DNA from: Amycolatopsis mediterranei
GTDB taxonomy: Bacteria > Actinomycetota > Actinomycetes > Mycobacteriales > Pseudonocardiaceae
Assembly: GCF_026017845.1 (NCBI RefSeq)
Contig: NZ_CP100416.1
Location: 1,113,833-1,177,832, forward strand
DNA length: 64,000 bases
Direction: 5' to 3'
Positions 16,852 to 24,909 of this stretch are shown one piece after another. The position numbers and the translations under genes were made by a program. The notes below the pieces were generated by a model. It saw only the letters and a list, made by a program, of their open reading frames with translations, did no database searches and had not been told where the DNA came from. Every line of letters starts with the position of its first letter. Positions within the stretch are counted from its first letter, which is position 1.

Positions 16852-17517
16852 TCAGGGTCGCCAGCAGGACATCGCCTCGTCGACCTCGTCCACGCCGAGC
16901 GGGGGCCTCGGCAGCTTCGACGGCTCGCCGGGGCGGGCGCGCAGGCCGTCGAGCAGCATTGCCAGGCAGCGGCGCCACAGGTCCGGCTCGACCGCCGACG
17001 TGAACTCGATCACCGAGCCGATCATCATGTGCAGCAGCGGAGTGTCCGTGGCGGAGAAGTCGGCGCGCAGGCCGCCCGCCTCCTGGGCCCGTTCGACGAG
17101 CCGTGTGATCAACGGCACCAAGCGCGCTTTTTCCTCGGCCACGTGCTCGTGGCCGAACTTGTTCGACAGCATGATCTCGCGCAGCCCGCGGTCGCCCGAG
17201 TGAAGCTCGATCGACTTCCAGGTGAAGTCGACGAACGCCTGCCAGGCGTCTTCGGCCTTCAGCGCTTCCTCCGCCAGCGTGGAGATCTCCTCCATCCGCT
17301 CGGCGAACATCGCTTCGACCAGGTGTTCCTTGCTGGGGAAGCGGCGGTAGACCGTGCCGACGCCGAGGCCGGCGTGGTGCGCGATGTCGTCCAGCGTGGC
17401 TTCGAGCCCGCGCCGGCCGAACACCTCGCGGGCCGACGCCAGGATGCGACGGCGGTTGAGTTCAGCGTCACGCCGCAGCGGCCGCGCCGGTGCGGCGGGA
17501 CCAGCGTCCCGTGCCAT
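16852..17517 (-). CDS. TetR-family repressor next to an MFS exporter
   Basis: The 221-residue regulator has an N-terminal HTH (about 20-65: RRRILASAREVFGRRGLEATLDDIAHHAGLGVGTVYRRFPSKEHL) and a helical ligand-binding domain. It is divergent from the DHA2 exporter, with 118 bp between the starts, the classic arrangement for a drug-responsive repressor controlling its exporter and itself. The candidate operator is at 17541-17553. The inducer is unknown. Confidence 0.88.
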   Translation of the reverse strand: MARDAGPAAPARPLRRDAELNRRRILASAREVFGRRGLEATLDDIAHHAGLGVGTVYRRFPSKEHLVEAMFAERMEEISTLAEEALKAEDAWQAFVDFTWKSIELHSGDRGLREIMLSNKFGHEHVAEEKARLVPLITRLVERAQEAGGLRADFSATDTPLLHMMIGSVIEFTSAVEPDLWRRCLAMLLDGLRARPGEPSKLPRPPLGVDEVDEAMSCWRP

Positions 17518-17540
17518 GCACCCAGTCTAACCCCAGAAGT

Positions 17541-17553
17541 AGAGGCGCCCTCT
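17541..17553. promoter_or_regulatory. Candidate TetR operator AGAGG-cgc-CCTCT
   Basis: A perfect 5-bp inverted repeat with a three-base centre, 23 bases before the tetR start, in the intergenic region shared with the MFS gene. The arms are short, so chance is not excluded. Confidence 0.3.
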
Positions 17554-17635
17554 CCGGTTCTTGTGTACCTTGGGGCGAGTAAGGGGAGATACCTACTCCA
17601 CATAGTCTTTTGATCACTTTCTGTGAGGACACTCC

Positions 17636-19135
17636 ATGCCCGAGTCCACACTTGCCGTCGCGCCGTCGGGGGACACGCGCGCCGGCGAAAACCCGCACCA
17701 CGCCAGACGCTGGCTGATCCTGGTGATGATCGGCATCGCGCAGCTGATGGTCGTGCTCGACGCGACCGTCGTGAACATCGCGCTGCCCTCGGCCCAGGTC
17801 GACCTGGGCTTCTCCAACGACGCCCGGCAGTGGGTCGTCACGGCCTACGCGCTCGCGTTCGGCAGCCTGCTGCTGCTCGGCGGGCGGCTCGCCGACCTCT
17901 TCGGCCGCAAGAACACCCTCCTCGTCGGCCTGGCCGGCTTCGCCGCGGTGTCCGCGCTCGGCGGCTTCGCGACCAACATCGAGATGCTGCTGATCGCCCG
18001 GGCGGCACAGGGCGTGTTCGGTGCGCTGCTCGCGCCCGCCACGCTTTCGCTGCTGACCACGACGTTCACCGACCCGAAGGAACGCGGCCGCGCGTTCGGC
18101 GTGTTCGGCGCCATCGGCGGTGGCGGCGCGGCGGTCGGCCTGCTGCTCGGCGGCGTGCTCACCGAGTACCTCGACTGGCGCTGGTGCATGTTCGTCAACA
18201 TCATCTTCGCCGTCATGGCGTTCGCCGGCAGCTCGGTGCTGCTGCGCAACCAGCGGGACGCGGGCCCGCGGCCGAAGCTCGACCTGCCGGGCACGGTGAC
18301 GGCGTCGGCCGGTCTGTTCGCCCTGGTCTACGGCTTCGCCAACGCCGAGTCGGACTCGTGGTCGTCGGTGTCGGTCTGGGGCTTCCTGGTCGCCGGGGTG
18401 GCGCTGCTGGGCGTGTTCGTCTGGCTGCAGCAGCGCGTCGCGCACCCGCTGCTGCCGCTGCGCGTGCTGCTCGACCGGGACCGCGGCGGCTCGTACCTGG
18501 CGATGTTCCTGCTCGCCATCGGGATGTTCGCGATCTTCCTGTTCCTGACGTTCTACGTGCAGCAGAACCTGCAGTTCACGCCGATCCAGAGCGGCCTCGG
18601 GTTCCTGCCGATGGTGGCGACGCTGATGCTGGCCGCCACCTCGGCGACGGCCGTGCTGCTGCCGCGGTTCGGTCCGCGGCCGCTGGTGCCGACCGGCATG
18701 GCGATCGCCGCCGGCGGCCTGTTCTGGCTGAGCGGCATCGGCCTGGACAGCACGTACGCTTCCGGCGTCCTCGGCCCGCTGCTGGTGATGGGCTTCGGCA
18801 TCGGGCTGGCGATGGCGCCGGCGATGAGCGTCGCGACGTTCGGCGTCGAGGCCCACGACGCGGGCGTCGCGTCGGCCGCGGTCAACACGATGCAGCAGGT
18901 CGGCGGTTCGATCGGCACGGCGCTGCTGAGCACGCTGGCCGGCAACGCGGCCGCGGACTACATCGCGGGCAAGGCCCCGACGCCGCAGCTGGCGGCCGAG
19001 GCGGCGATCGAGAGCTACACGACGGCGTTCACCTGGGCCGCGGTGATCTACGTGGCGGGCGCGGTGCTCAGCGGCCTGCTGCTGCGCCCGGGCGTCCCGA
19101 AGGGTGAAGCGGCGCCGGGCGCCGTGCACATCTAG
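17636..19135 (+). CDS. DHA2-family (EmrB/QacA-type) MFS multidrug exporter
   Basis: A 499-residue proton-driven exporter with about 14 helices. Motif C-like and D1 signatures are seen: LMVVLDATVVNIALPSAQ in helix 1, GGRLADLFGRKNTLLVG after helix 2, and RAAQGVFGALLAPATLSLLTTTF. The substrate is unknown. ATG 17636 is the likely start, with gtgaggac upstream. It is under the divergent TetR gene and is closed by the terminator at 19145. Confidence 0.9.
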   Translation: MPESTLAVAPSGDTRAGENPHHARRWLILVMIGIAQLMVVLDATVVNIALPSAQVDLGFSNDARQWVVTAYALAFGSLLLLGGRLADLFGRKNTLLVGLAGFAAVSALGGFATNIEMLLIARAAQGVFGALLAPATLSLLTTTFTDPKERGRAFGVFGAIGGGGAAVGLLLGGVLTEYLDWRWCMFVNIIFAVMAFAGSSVLLRNQRDAGPRPKLDLPGTVTASAGLFALVYGFANAESDSWSSVSVWGFLVAGVALLGVFVWLQQRVAHPLLPLRVLLDRDRGGSYLAMFLLAIGMFAIFLFLTFYVQQNLQFTPIQSGLGFLPMVATLMLAATSATAVLLPRFGPRPLVPTGMAIAAGGLFWLSGIGLDSTYASGVLGPLLVMGFGIGLAMAPAMSVATFGVEAHDAGVASAAVNTMQQVGGSIGTALLSTLAGNAAADYIAGKAPTPQLAAEAAIESYTTAFTWAAVIYVAGAVLSGLLLRPGVPKGEAAPGAVHI

Positions 19136-19144
19136 TTCCCCGTG

Positions 19145-19176
19145 CGTGAACGGGCCTCCCCGGAGGCCCGTTCACG
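19145..19176. terminator. Perfect 15-bp stem hairpin between MFS gene and response regulator
   Basis: CGTGAACGGGCCTCC and its exact complement flank a two-base loop. It lies between convergent genes, overlaps the last codons of the regulator gene, and probably terminates both transcripts. Confidence 0.8.
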
Positions 19177-19831
19177 TCGCCAAGCCGTGCCGGTAGGCGT
19201 AGACGACCGCCTGGACGCGGTCGCGCAGGTCCAGCTTGGTGAGGATGCGCGACACGAACGTCTTGACGGTTTCCTGGCTGATCACGAGCCGCTCGGCGAT
19301 TTCGCTGTTGGAGAGGCCCTCGGCGAGCAGGCGCAGGACCTCCAGCTCGCGGGGCGTCAGCGGGACCTCCGGTGCGGCGCCGGGGACGGGCCGGATCCGG
19401 GCGGCGTGCCGGCCGACGAGGCGGCGCGTCACCTCCGGGTCCAGCAGCGCCGCGCCCGTGGCCACGGTCCGGATCCCGTGCAGCAGCCGGTCCGGCGGGG
19501 CGTCCTTGAGCAGGAACCCGCTCGCGCCCGCGCGCAGCGCTTCGTAGACGTACTCGTCGAGGTTGAACGTCGTCAGCACGAGCACCTTGACCGGGTGCGC
19601 CACCCCGGCCCCGGCCAGCAGGCGGGTGGCCTCGATGCCGTCGAGCACCGGCATGCGCACGTCCATCACGACGACGTCCGGACGCAGCCGGAGGGCGAGG
19701 TCGACCGCGGCCCGGCCGTCGCCGCACTCGCCCACCACCTCGAAGCCGGGTTGGGCCCCGATGATCGTGACCAGCCCGGTGCGGATCAGCATCTGGTCGT
19801 CGCAGACCAGGACCCGGATCGGCGCGCTCAC
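19172..19831 (-). CDS. NarL/FixJ-type response regulator
   Basis: A 220-residue regulator with a receiver domain (Asp11/Asp12, phospho-acceptor Asp57 in VVMDVRMP, and the conserved Lys in LKDAPPD) and a C-terminal LuxR HTH (about 155-215: LTPRELEVLRLLAEGLSNSEIAERLVISQETVKTFVSRILTKL). I chose GTG 19831 because it overlaps the kinase stop as GTGA; the frame extends further upstream inside the kinase gene. It is the third gene of a CPBP-kinase-regulator operon, so the likely targets are nearby or the operon itself. Confidence 0.9.
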   Translation of the reverse strand: MSAPIRVLVCDDQMLIRTGLVTIIGAQPGFEVVGECGDGRAAVDLALRLRPDVVVMDVRMPVLDGIEATRLLAGAGVAHPVKVLVLTTFNLDEYVYEALRAGASGFLLKDAPPDRLLHGIRTVATGAALLDPEVTRRLVGRHAARIRPVPGAAPEVPLTPRELEVLRLLAEGLSNSEIAERLVISQETVKTFVSRILTKLDLRDRVQAVVYAYRHGLAT

Positions 19832-20970
19832 GCCGGGTTCCCGGTGGGGATCCGGGCGCACACGGTGAACCCGGCGCCGTCGCGGCCCGCGCTGAAGTCG
19901 CCGCCCAGGACGCCGACCCGTTCGCGGAGCCCGGCGAGACCGCGGCCGCTCCCGCCGGGCGAGGTGCTCCCGGAACCGGCCGTGCTGACCGCCACGGCGA
20001 TCTCGCGTTCGCCGTGGTGCACCTCGACCGAGGTGCGGCTGCCGCGGGCGTGCTTGAGGGCGTTCGTCAGGGCTTCCTGCACGACCCGGTAGGCCACCAG
20101 GTCGGCGCTGCCGGCGGACTCGGCGGGCGTGCCCTCCTCGGTGAACTCCACCGGCTGCCCGGCCTCGCGGGCGTGCTCGACGAGCGCGAGGAGCCCGCCA
20201 GGGGACGGCGTCCTGGCCTCCGGCCCGTGGTCGGGGTTGAGCAGGTCGAGCAGGTGCCGCAGGTCGGTGATGGCCCGCCGGCCGGTGCCGGTGATCGCCG
20301 TCAGGGTCCGGTCGAGCCGGTCCGGCGCGGCGGTCAGGTACCGGGCCGCCTCGGCCTGCACGACCATCGCCGTCACGTGGTGGGTGACGACGTCGTGGAG
20401 CTCACGGGCGATGCGGGTGCGTTCCGCGGCGAGCGTGTCCTCGGCGACGCGGCGGCGGCGGTCCGCTTCCGCCACCCGGGTGGAGCGCAGCCACGCGCCG
20501 AGACCCCACGCGAACACCAGCAGCAGGTAGAACGTGAAGAACTCGACCAGCGGCTCGGAACCGGACCGGAAGAGAACGACCGCGAGCAGCACGTACGCGG
20601 CGGAAAACAGCAGCGCGGTGGTGGCCCGGCGCCGGTTCACGTGGGCGCCCGCGCTCACCAGCGCGACGGCCAGCGCGGTGCCCGCCACCGAGTGGTAGCC
20701 GCGGAGCTGGTCGAGGGCGAAGCCGAGCGAGACCAGGGCGAGGCACAGCGCCGGCCACCGCCGGCGCACGGCGAGCGGGAGGGTTTCGAGGAGGAGGACC
20801 CCGATGGCCGGTGCGTCGAAGGGCCGGTTCGGCAGGCCGCCGAGCTCCGTCCCGTGGTTCCGCAGCGCCGGGACGAACGCCGCCGCCAGGAACAGCAGGC
20901 CGAGCGGGAGATCGCGGAGCACGGGGTCGAGCCGGCGCCAGCGCGCCAGGAGCCGCCGGTGATCGATCAC
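19828..20970 (-). CDS. NarL-partner sensor histidine kinase (HisKA_3 type)
   Basis: A 380-residue membrane kinase. About five to six N-terminal helices (residues 20-155) form the sensor part with little extracellular sequence, as in intramembrane-sensing kinases. The HisKA_3 box follows (ERTRIARELHDVVTHHVTAMVVQAEAARYL, phosphorylated His in ELHD), and the HATPase region has VQEALTNALKHA and GSGRGLAGLRERV. The start is GTG 20970, overlapping the CPBP stop by four bases. The longer frame to 21720 is a shadow of the CPBP gene. Confidence 0.9.
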   Translation of the reverse strand: MIDHRRLLARWRRLDPVLRDLPLGLLFLAAAFVPALRNHGTELGGLPNRPFDAPAIGVLLLETLPLAVRRRWPALCLALVSLGFALDQLRGYHSVAGTALAVALVSAGAHVNRRRATTALLFSAAYVLLAVVLFRSGSEPLVEFFTFYLLLVFAWGLGAWLRSTRVAEADRRRRVAEDTLAAERTRIARELHDVVTHHVTAMVVQAEAARYLTAAPDRLDRTLTAITGTGRRAITDLRHLLDLLNPDHGPEARTPSPGGLLALVEHAREAGQPVEFTEEGTPAESAGSADLVAYRVVQEALTNALKHARGSRTSVEVHHGEREIAVAVSTAGSGSTSPGGSGRGLAGLRERVGVLGGDFSAGRDGAGFTVCARIPTGNPA

Positions 20971-21800
20971 GGGGCGAGTGTAGTGACGGCGTCGGCCCGC
21001 TCGGCGCGCTTGCGACGGGGGACCAGGTGGCCGCGGCGGCGGGCCAGCCACAGGAACGCGCACGTCGCCAGGACGCAGACCAGCACCGAGTACAGGCTTC
21101 CTTCCGGACCGAAGTCGCCACCGGTGATGATCGACGGCCCCGACGTCACGGCGTCCAGGAGTCCTTGCGGGGTGCCGTTGCCCGAGACCTCCGTGCCGAA
21201 GAGCCCGGCCGCGGCGAAGTTCCAGCCGAAGTGCACGCCGATCGGAACCCAGAGCTTGCGCGTGGCAACGTACGCGGCGGTCAGCAGGCCGCCGGCCTCG
21301 ATGGCGATGGCGATGGCGCCCCACAGGCTCGCGTGGGCGTTGAACAGGTGCGAGAGGCCGAACAGCACGCCGGTCGCCACCAGCGCGATCCCGGTGCCGG
21401 TGTACTTCTCGACCACCCGGAACAGGATGCCGCGGAACAGCAGCTCTTCCGTCACCGCGGCGGCGGCCATGAAGCCGAGCAGGCCCACCGCGCCCGGACC
21501 GGATCCCCAGCCGCGGACCTGGTAGTCGCCGAGGAGGGCGATGTTCGCGATGACCGCTCCGAAGAGCGCCATCCCGATCAGCACCCCGCGCCCGGCCGCG
21601 AGCCCGGCGCCCGGCCCGGCCAGTTCGGTGACCGGCCGGTGCTCGGTCCGCCGCACCACCCACCGGTAGACGACCACCGCGAGCACGGCGGTCAGGCTCC
21701 CGAAGATCAGGGTGAGCCACGGATTGTCCGCCGCGGCCACGCCTTGACTGCCCACGAACGCGACCGCGGCCACGGCCAGCAGCTGTCCAACGACCCGCAT
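20967..21800 (-). CDS. CPBP-family intramembrane metalloprotease (Abi/Rce1-like)
   Basis: A 277-residue protein with about eight helices. The CPBP motifs are present: EELLFRGILFR (the EExxxR glutamates), the first His motif FGLSHLFNAH and the last one GVHFGWNFAAAGLFG. Family members cleave prenylated or membrane substrates, or only bind partners; no substrate is known here. ATG 21800 follows ggggatctcc. The stop overlaps the kinase start as GTGA, so kinase production depends on its translation; a role in signal input to the kinase is plausible (inference). Confidence 0.87.
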   Translation of the reverse strand: MRVVGQLLAVAAVAFVGSQGVAAADNPWLTLIFGSLTAVLAVVVYRWVVRRTEHRPVTELAGPGAGLAAGRGVLIGMALFGAVIANIALLGDYQVRGWGSGPGAVGLLGFMAAAAVTEELLFRGILFRVVEKYTGTGIALVATGVLFGLSHLFNAHASLWGAIAIAIEAGGLLTAAYVATRKLWVPIGVHFGWNFAAAGLFGTEVSGNGTPQGLLDAVTSGPSIITGGDFGPEGSLYSVLVCVLATCAFLWLARRRGHLVPRRKRAERADAVTTLAP

Positions 21801-21973
21801 GGAGATCCCCTTCGCTTCCTCCGCGGCGTGCTCCCCGCGGCTGTCTCGAACGCTAGGGAGCCGGCGGCCGGGAAGCGTCACCATCGGGAGGACACCTGCG
21901 CGTAGCTCGCACGGGGGACGCTTGAACCTTTCCGGGCCTCCGCGCACTACTAAGGGGGAGAAGGAGGGGTGGC

Positions 21974-22462
21974 GTGCCGAGAGACCTCGATTTCAGCGAG
22001 TACTTCGCCGCGCGGGTCCAGCGGTTCCGCCGCGTGGCGTTCGCGCTCTGCGGGGACTGGTACGCGGCCGAAGACCTGGTCCAGGCGATGTTCGTCCAGC
22101 TGTACCGGCGCTGGCGCCGGGTCCGGCCGGGCACGGTCGACGCCTACGCGCGCCGCATCCTGCTGAACCTCTTCCTGGCCGGGCGGCGGGTTTCCGGGCG
22201 CGAGTACGTGACGTCTTCGGTGCCGGAGGGCCAGTCGCCACCGGGCCGGGACACGCCCTTGCGGCTCGACGTGGAGCGGGCGCTGGCCAGGTTGACGCCC
22301 CGGCAGCGCGCGATGGTGGTGCTGCGGTTCCTCGAAGACCTGCCGGTGAGCGAGGTCGCTTCGCTGCTCGGCGTCGCCGAAGGCACGGTCAAGTCCCAGA
22401 CGGCCCGCGGGGTCGAAGCCTTGCGTGCGGCCCTGCCGTCGCCGACCGGTGAGGAGTGGTGA
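21974..22462 (+). CDS. ECF sigma factor (SigE/TIGR02983 type)
   Basis: A 162-residue sigma factor with region 2 (about 10-75: FSEYFAARVQRFRRVAFALCGDWYAAEDLVQAMFVQLYRRW) and region 4 (about 100-155: LTPRQRAMVVLRFLEDLPVSEVASLLGVAEGTVKSQTARGVEAL). The GTG start is fixed by the strong site gaaggaggggtgg. It is translationally coupled to the next gene (TGATG). A tgaacc...ctacta arrangement about 20-50 bases upstream could be an autoregulated promoter, but I cannot confirm spacing rules for this subfamily. Confidence 0.88.
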   Translation: MPRDLDFSEYFAARVQRFRRVAFALCGDWYAAEDLVQAMFVQLYRRWRRVRPGTVDAYARRILLNLFLAGRRVSGREYVTSSVPEGQSPPGRDTPLRLDVERALARLTPRQRAMVVLRFLEDLPVSEVASLLGVAEGTVKSQTARGVEALRAALPSPTGEEW

Positions 22463-23205
22463 TGGAAGAGGTCCGGTCGTTGCTGAGGGCGTACGTGACC
22501 GAGGACGAGCCCCCGATCGGCCTGTCCGGGGCCGCGGTGCTGGCCGCGGCCCGCAGGTCCCGCCGGCAGCACCTGCTCGCGGCGGCGGTGGCGGTGGCCG
22601 TGGCCGTGCTGGCACTCGCGCTGGCGGTGGTGGTGCTGCCGCACCGGGGCGAGGTCGCGAACGCGCCCTGCCCGACAGCGTCGGACACGCGCGCGGCGCT
22701 GGTCGATCGCCTGAGCTGCGTGGTGGGTCGCGCGGTGCGCTCGCTGCTCCCCCCGGACGCGCAGATCACCCGGTTGACGATCCCGGGGGAGACCCCACCG
22801 GCGGACCCGTTCCACCTGATCGCCGACCCGGCCGGCGACGCGCCCCGGGACGCGTTGTTCCACATGGGGGTCCGGGTGACCGACGCACGGGGTTCGGGGT
22901 CGGTCTACATCCTGACCGTGCCCAGCGCCAACTCGGGCGGCCCGCCGTGCGAAGAACCGGAGGAGATCCTCTGCCGCAAGGAACCGACCCCGCAAGGGTT
23001 GCTGTGGCTGTCGACGCTGCGGTCCGGCGACATCCTGACCCACCGCGTGGCACTGGCCACGCCGGACGCGGTCGTGCAGTTCTGGTCGAACAACAGCGGA
23101 GTGCTGGAGCGCGCCGGCGTCGGGTTGCCGAAGCAGCGCCCGGAGCCGACGCTGACTCTGGAGCAGGTGCGGGAATTGGCGTTGACGCCGGGGCTGGCGT
23201 TCTAG
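22462..23205 (+). CDS. Single-pass membrane protein, probable anti-sigma partner of the ECF factor
   Basis: A 247-residue protein starting on the last base of the sigma-factor stop. A short cytosolic part of about 35 residues precedes one Ala/Val-rich membrane helix (about 36-58), and the rest is extracytoplasmic. The position and topology fit an anti-sigma factor, but the zinc motif HxxxCxxC of the ZAS family is absent and the cytosolic part is short, so sigma binding is an inference. Many similar SigE-type sigma genes are followed by such proteins of unknown action. Confidence 0.7.
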   Translation: MEEVRSLLRAYVTEDEPPIGLSGAAVLAAARRSRRQHLLAAAVAVAVAVLALALAVVVLPHRGEVANAPCPTASDTRAALVDRLSCVVGRAVRSLLPPDAQITRLTIPGETPPADPFHLIADPAGDAPRDALFHMGVRVTDARGSGSVYILTVPSANSGGPPCEEPEEILCRKEPTPQGLLWLSTLRSGDILTHRVALATPDAVVQFWSNNSGVLERAGVGLPKQRPEPTLTLEQVRELALTPGLAF

Positions 23206-23243
23206 GTGCGCTGTCCGCGGAGGTGGGTCCCCGGACAGCACTT

Positions 23244-24083
23244 CTAGGACTGCCGCGACCGCAGCTTCTCGATCACCTCGTCGTCCCAGCGGTGGGTCCG
23301 GATCAGCCGGTACCGCTCCGCCGCCACCCACATGTACGCCTCGGCGTCCGTCCGGTCGCCGATCAGGCCCGCCTGCCGCAGCATGCCCACCACCGGCACG
23401 AACTCCTCCTCGAACCAGCGCTGCGCGACGCTCGCCCGGTCGCAGAACTTGCCTTCGTCCTGCATCAGCCGGAACCCCCAGGCCTCCACGTGCTCGCCCA
23501 GCTTCGCGTAGTCCCACGGGTCCGACACGATCACCGATGCCCGCGCGTGGCCGGTCAGCGGGACGCGCTCCAGGAACAGCCTCCGGTAGTCCTTGACGAT
23601 CAGGTCGCCGCGGTGGCGGATGCCGCCCGGGTCCAGTTTGGTGCGGACCACCGTCACCATTGCCTCTATTGTGGACAGTCCCTGGGCGATGGCCACCGAG
23701 ACGCGGTGGTGGCCGTCGATGATGAAGTGCAGCTCGCCGACGCGGTAGACCTCGATCGGCGGGATCTCCTCGCCGCGGCGGGCGGCCAGGGCCAGGCGTT
23801 CCCAGCGCTCGCGGACGCGGGCCGACGTCGGGCGGAAGCGGCGGTCGAAGTCGCGGCTGCGGTCGACCGTGCCGACGATCGACTCCAGCTTGATCACCCG
23901 CAGCCCGATCCGGTGCTCGCCCAGATAACCGAGCGCCTCCACCACCTCGTGGAACGGCAGCATGATGTTGACGTCGTCGGGTTCGCGGCGCAGCCACGTC
24001 GAAAGCCGCGAGAGCACCTGGCCCCGGCGCGCGCGGAGGAAGTCGTTCTCCGCGTCGGCGCGGGGAAATCCCGTCTCTTTCAT
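23244..24083 (-). CDS. ParB/Srx-like domain protein
   Basis: A 279-residue protein with a ParB-N-like core: LPFHEVVEALGYLGEHRIGLRVIKLESIVGTVDRSRDFDRRFRPTS, then IPPIEVYRVGELHFIIDGHHRVSVAIAQG, where DGHHR matches the nucleotide-binding GxxR/DGHHR motif. No HTH is visible, so it is not a partitioning ParB; such proteins can be kinases, nucleases or sulfiredoxin-like. ATG 24083 overlaps the phosphoesterase stop as ATGA, so the two are made together. Function unknown. Confidence 0.72.
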   Translation of the reverse strand: MKETGFPRADAENDFLRARRGQVLSRLSTWLRREPDDVNIMLPFHEVVEALGYLGEHRIGLRVIKLESIVGTVDRSRDFDRRFRPTSARVRERWERLALAARRGEEIPPIEVYRVGELHFIIDGHHRVSVAIAQGLSTIEAMVTVVRTKLDPGGIRHRGDLIVKDYRRLFLERVPLTGHARASVIVSDPWDYAKLGEHVEAWGFRLMQDEGKFCDRASVAQRWFEEEFVPVVGMLRQAGLIGDRTDAEAYMWVAAERYRLIRTHRWDDEVIEKLRSRQS

Positions 24084-24730
24084 GAGAACTCCATGATCCG
24101 GTGGCCCACCACGTTGCGGATCCGGGTCGTACCGGCGACCCGGTCCGGCACCGGCTCGCCGTGGGGGTGGATGTGCCCGTGCAGCAGCCACTTCGGGCGC
24201 AGCGCCGCGATCGTCGAGTGCAGGCACTTGAACCCGCGGTGCGGCGGATCCGGGCGGTCGCCCAGGTCCAGCGGCGGCGAGTGCGTCAGCAGGATGTCGA
24301 CGTCGCGCCCGTCGCGCCACCGCCGCAGCCGGGCGCGCCGGACCAGGCCGCGGGCGCGCCGCGCCTGCTGGCGCTGCGTCCACTGGTTCGGCCCGTCGTT
24401 GTAGCGGATCGAGCCGCCGAGCCCGGCGAACCGCAGCCCGGCGACGTCGACGACCCGGCCGTCGGCGTTGATGCCGCCCGCCGGGCCGGGCCACGCCGCG
24501 GGGAAACCGTCCTTCATGGACAGCCCGCCGTAGCGGGTGTAGCCGCTCAGGTCCGGGTCGTGGTTGCCGGGCACGAACACGCACGGGACGTCGAGCGCAC
24601 TGGCCAGGAACGCCAGGTAGTCGTAGGGCAGGTCGCCCGCGCCGATGACGAGGTCGACGGAGACGGCGCGGACCGCGTCGGTCCACAACCGCTCGTCGAC
24701 CTCGTCGGAGACGACCAGCGCTTTCGGCAT
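24080..24730 (-). CDS. Calcineurin-like metallophosphoesterase
   Basis: A 216-residue phosphoesterase with the family motifs GDLPYDY (GD), PGNHDPDL (GNHD), THSPPLDLGD and LHGHIHPHGEP (GHxH). The first motif is SDEVDE instead of the usual DxH, so one metal ligand histidine is missing at that position; activity may still be retained. It forms a two-gene unit with the ParB-like gene (ATGA overlap). The substrate is unknown. Confidence 0.82.
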   Translation of the reverse strand: MPKALVVSDEVDERLWTDAVRAVSVDLVIGAGDLPYDYLAFLASALDVPCVFVPGNHDPDLSGYTRYGGLSMKDGFPAAWPGPAGGINADGRVVDVAGLRFAGLGGSIRYNDGPNQWTQRQQARRARGLVRRARLRRWRDGRDVDILLTHSPPLDLGDRPDPPHRGFKCLHSTIAALRPKWLLHGHIHPHGEPVPDRVAGTTRIRNVVGHRIMEFS

Positions 24731-24755
24731 GGACCCAGGGTACGACCCCGGGACG

Positions 24756-24872
24756 TCACTTCATGCCGTGCGCGAACCCCGGGTCGGCGACGATGACGAA
24801 AGTGATGACGAAGATCCAGACGAGGCTGAGCGCGAGCGCCCAGAACTTCAAGTTGGACAGCATGCGAGGCAT
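24756..24872 (-). CDS. 38-residue single-pass membrane protein downstream of corA
   Basis: A short gene: ATG 24872 to a TGA at 24756-24758, encoding 38 residues. A basic N-terminus (MPRMLSNLK) precedes one membrane helix (about residues 10-29, FWALALSLVWIFVITFVIVA), and the tail DPGFAHGMK is short. The site ggag at 24881-24884 is eight bases before the ATG. It lies 37 bases after the corA stop on the same strand, so it is probably co-transcribed with corA. Small membrane proteins often modulate transporters; a role with CorA is inference. Confidence 0.7.
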   Translation of the reverse strand: MPRMLSNLKFWALALSLVWIFVITFVIVADPGFAHGMK

Positions 24873-24909
24873 CACGAATTCTCCGAATCCGGTGGGAAAG
24901 AAAGGGGAC

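Noticed and set aside
19828-21720. A 630-codon version of the sensor kinase
   Set aside because: The extra 250 codons are antisense-frame shadows of the CPBP gene; the GTGA overlap at 20967-20970 gives a natural start.
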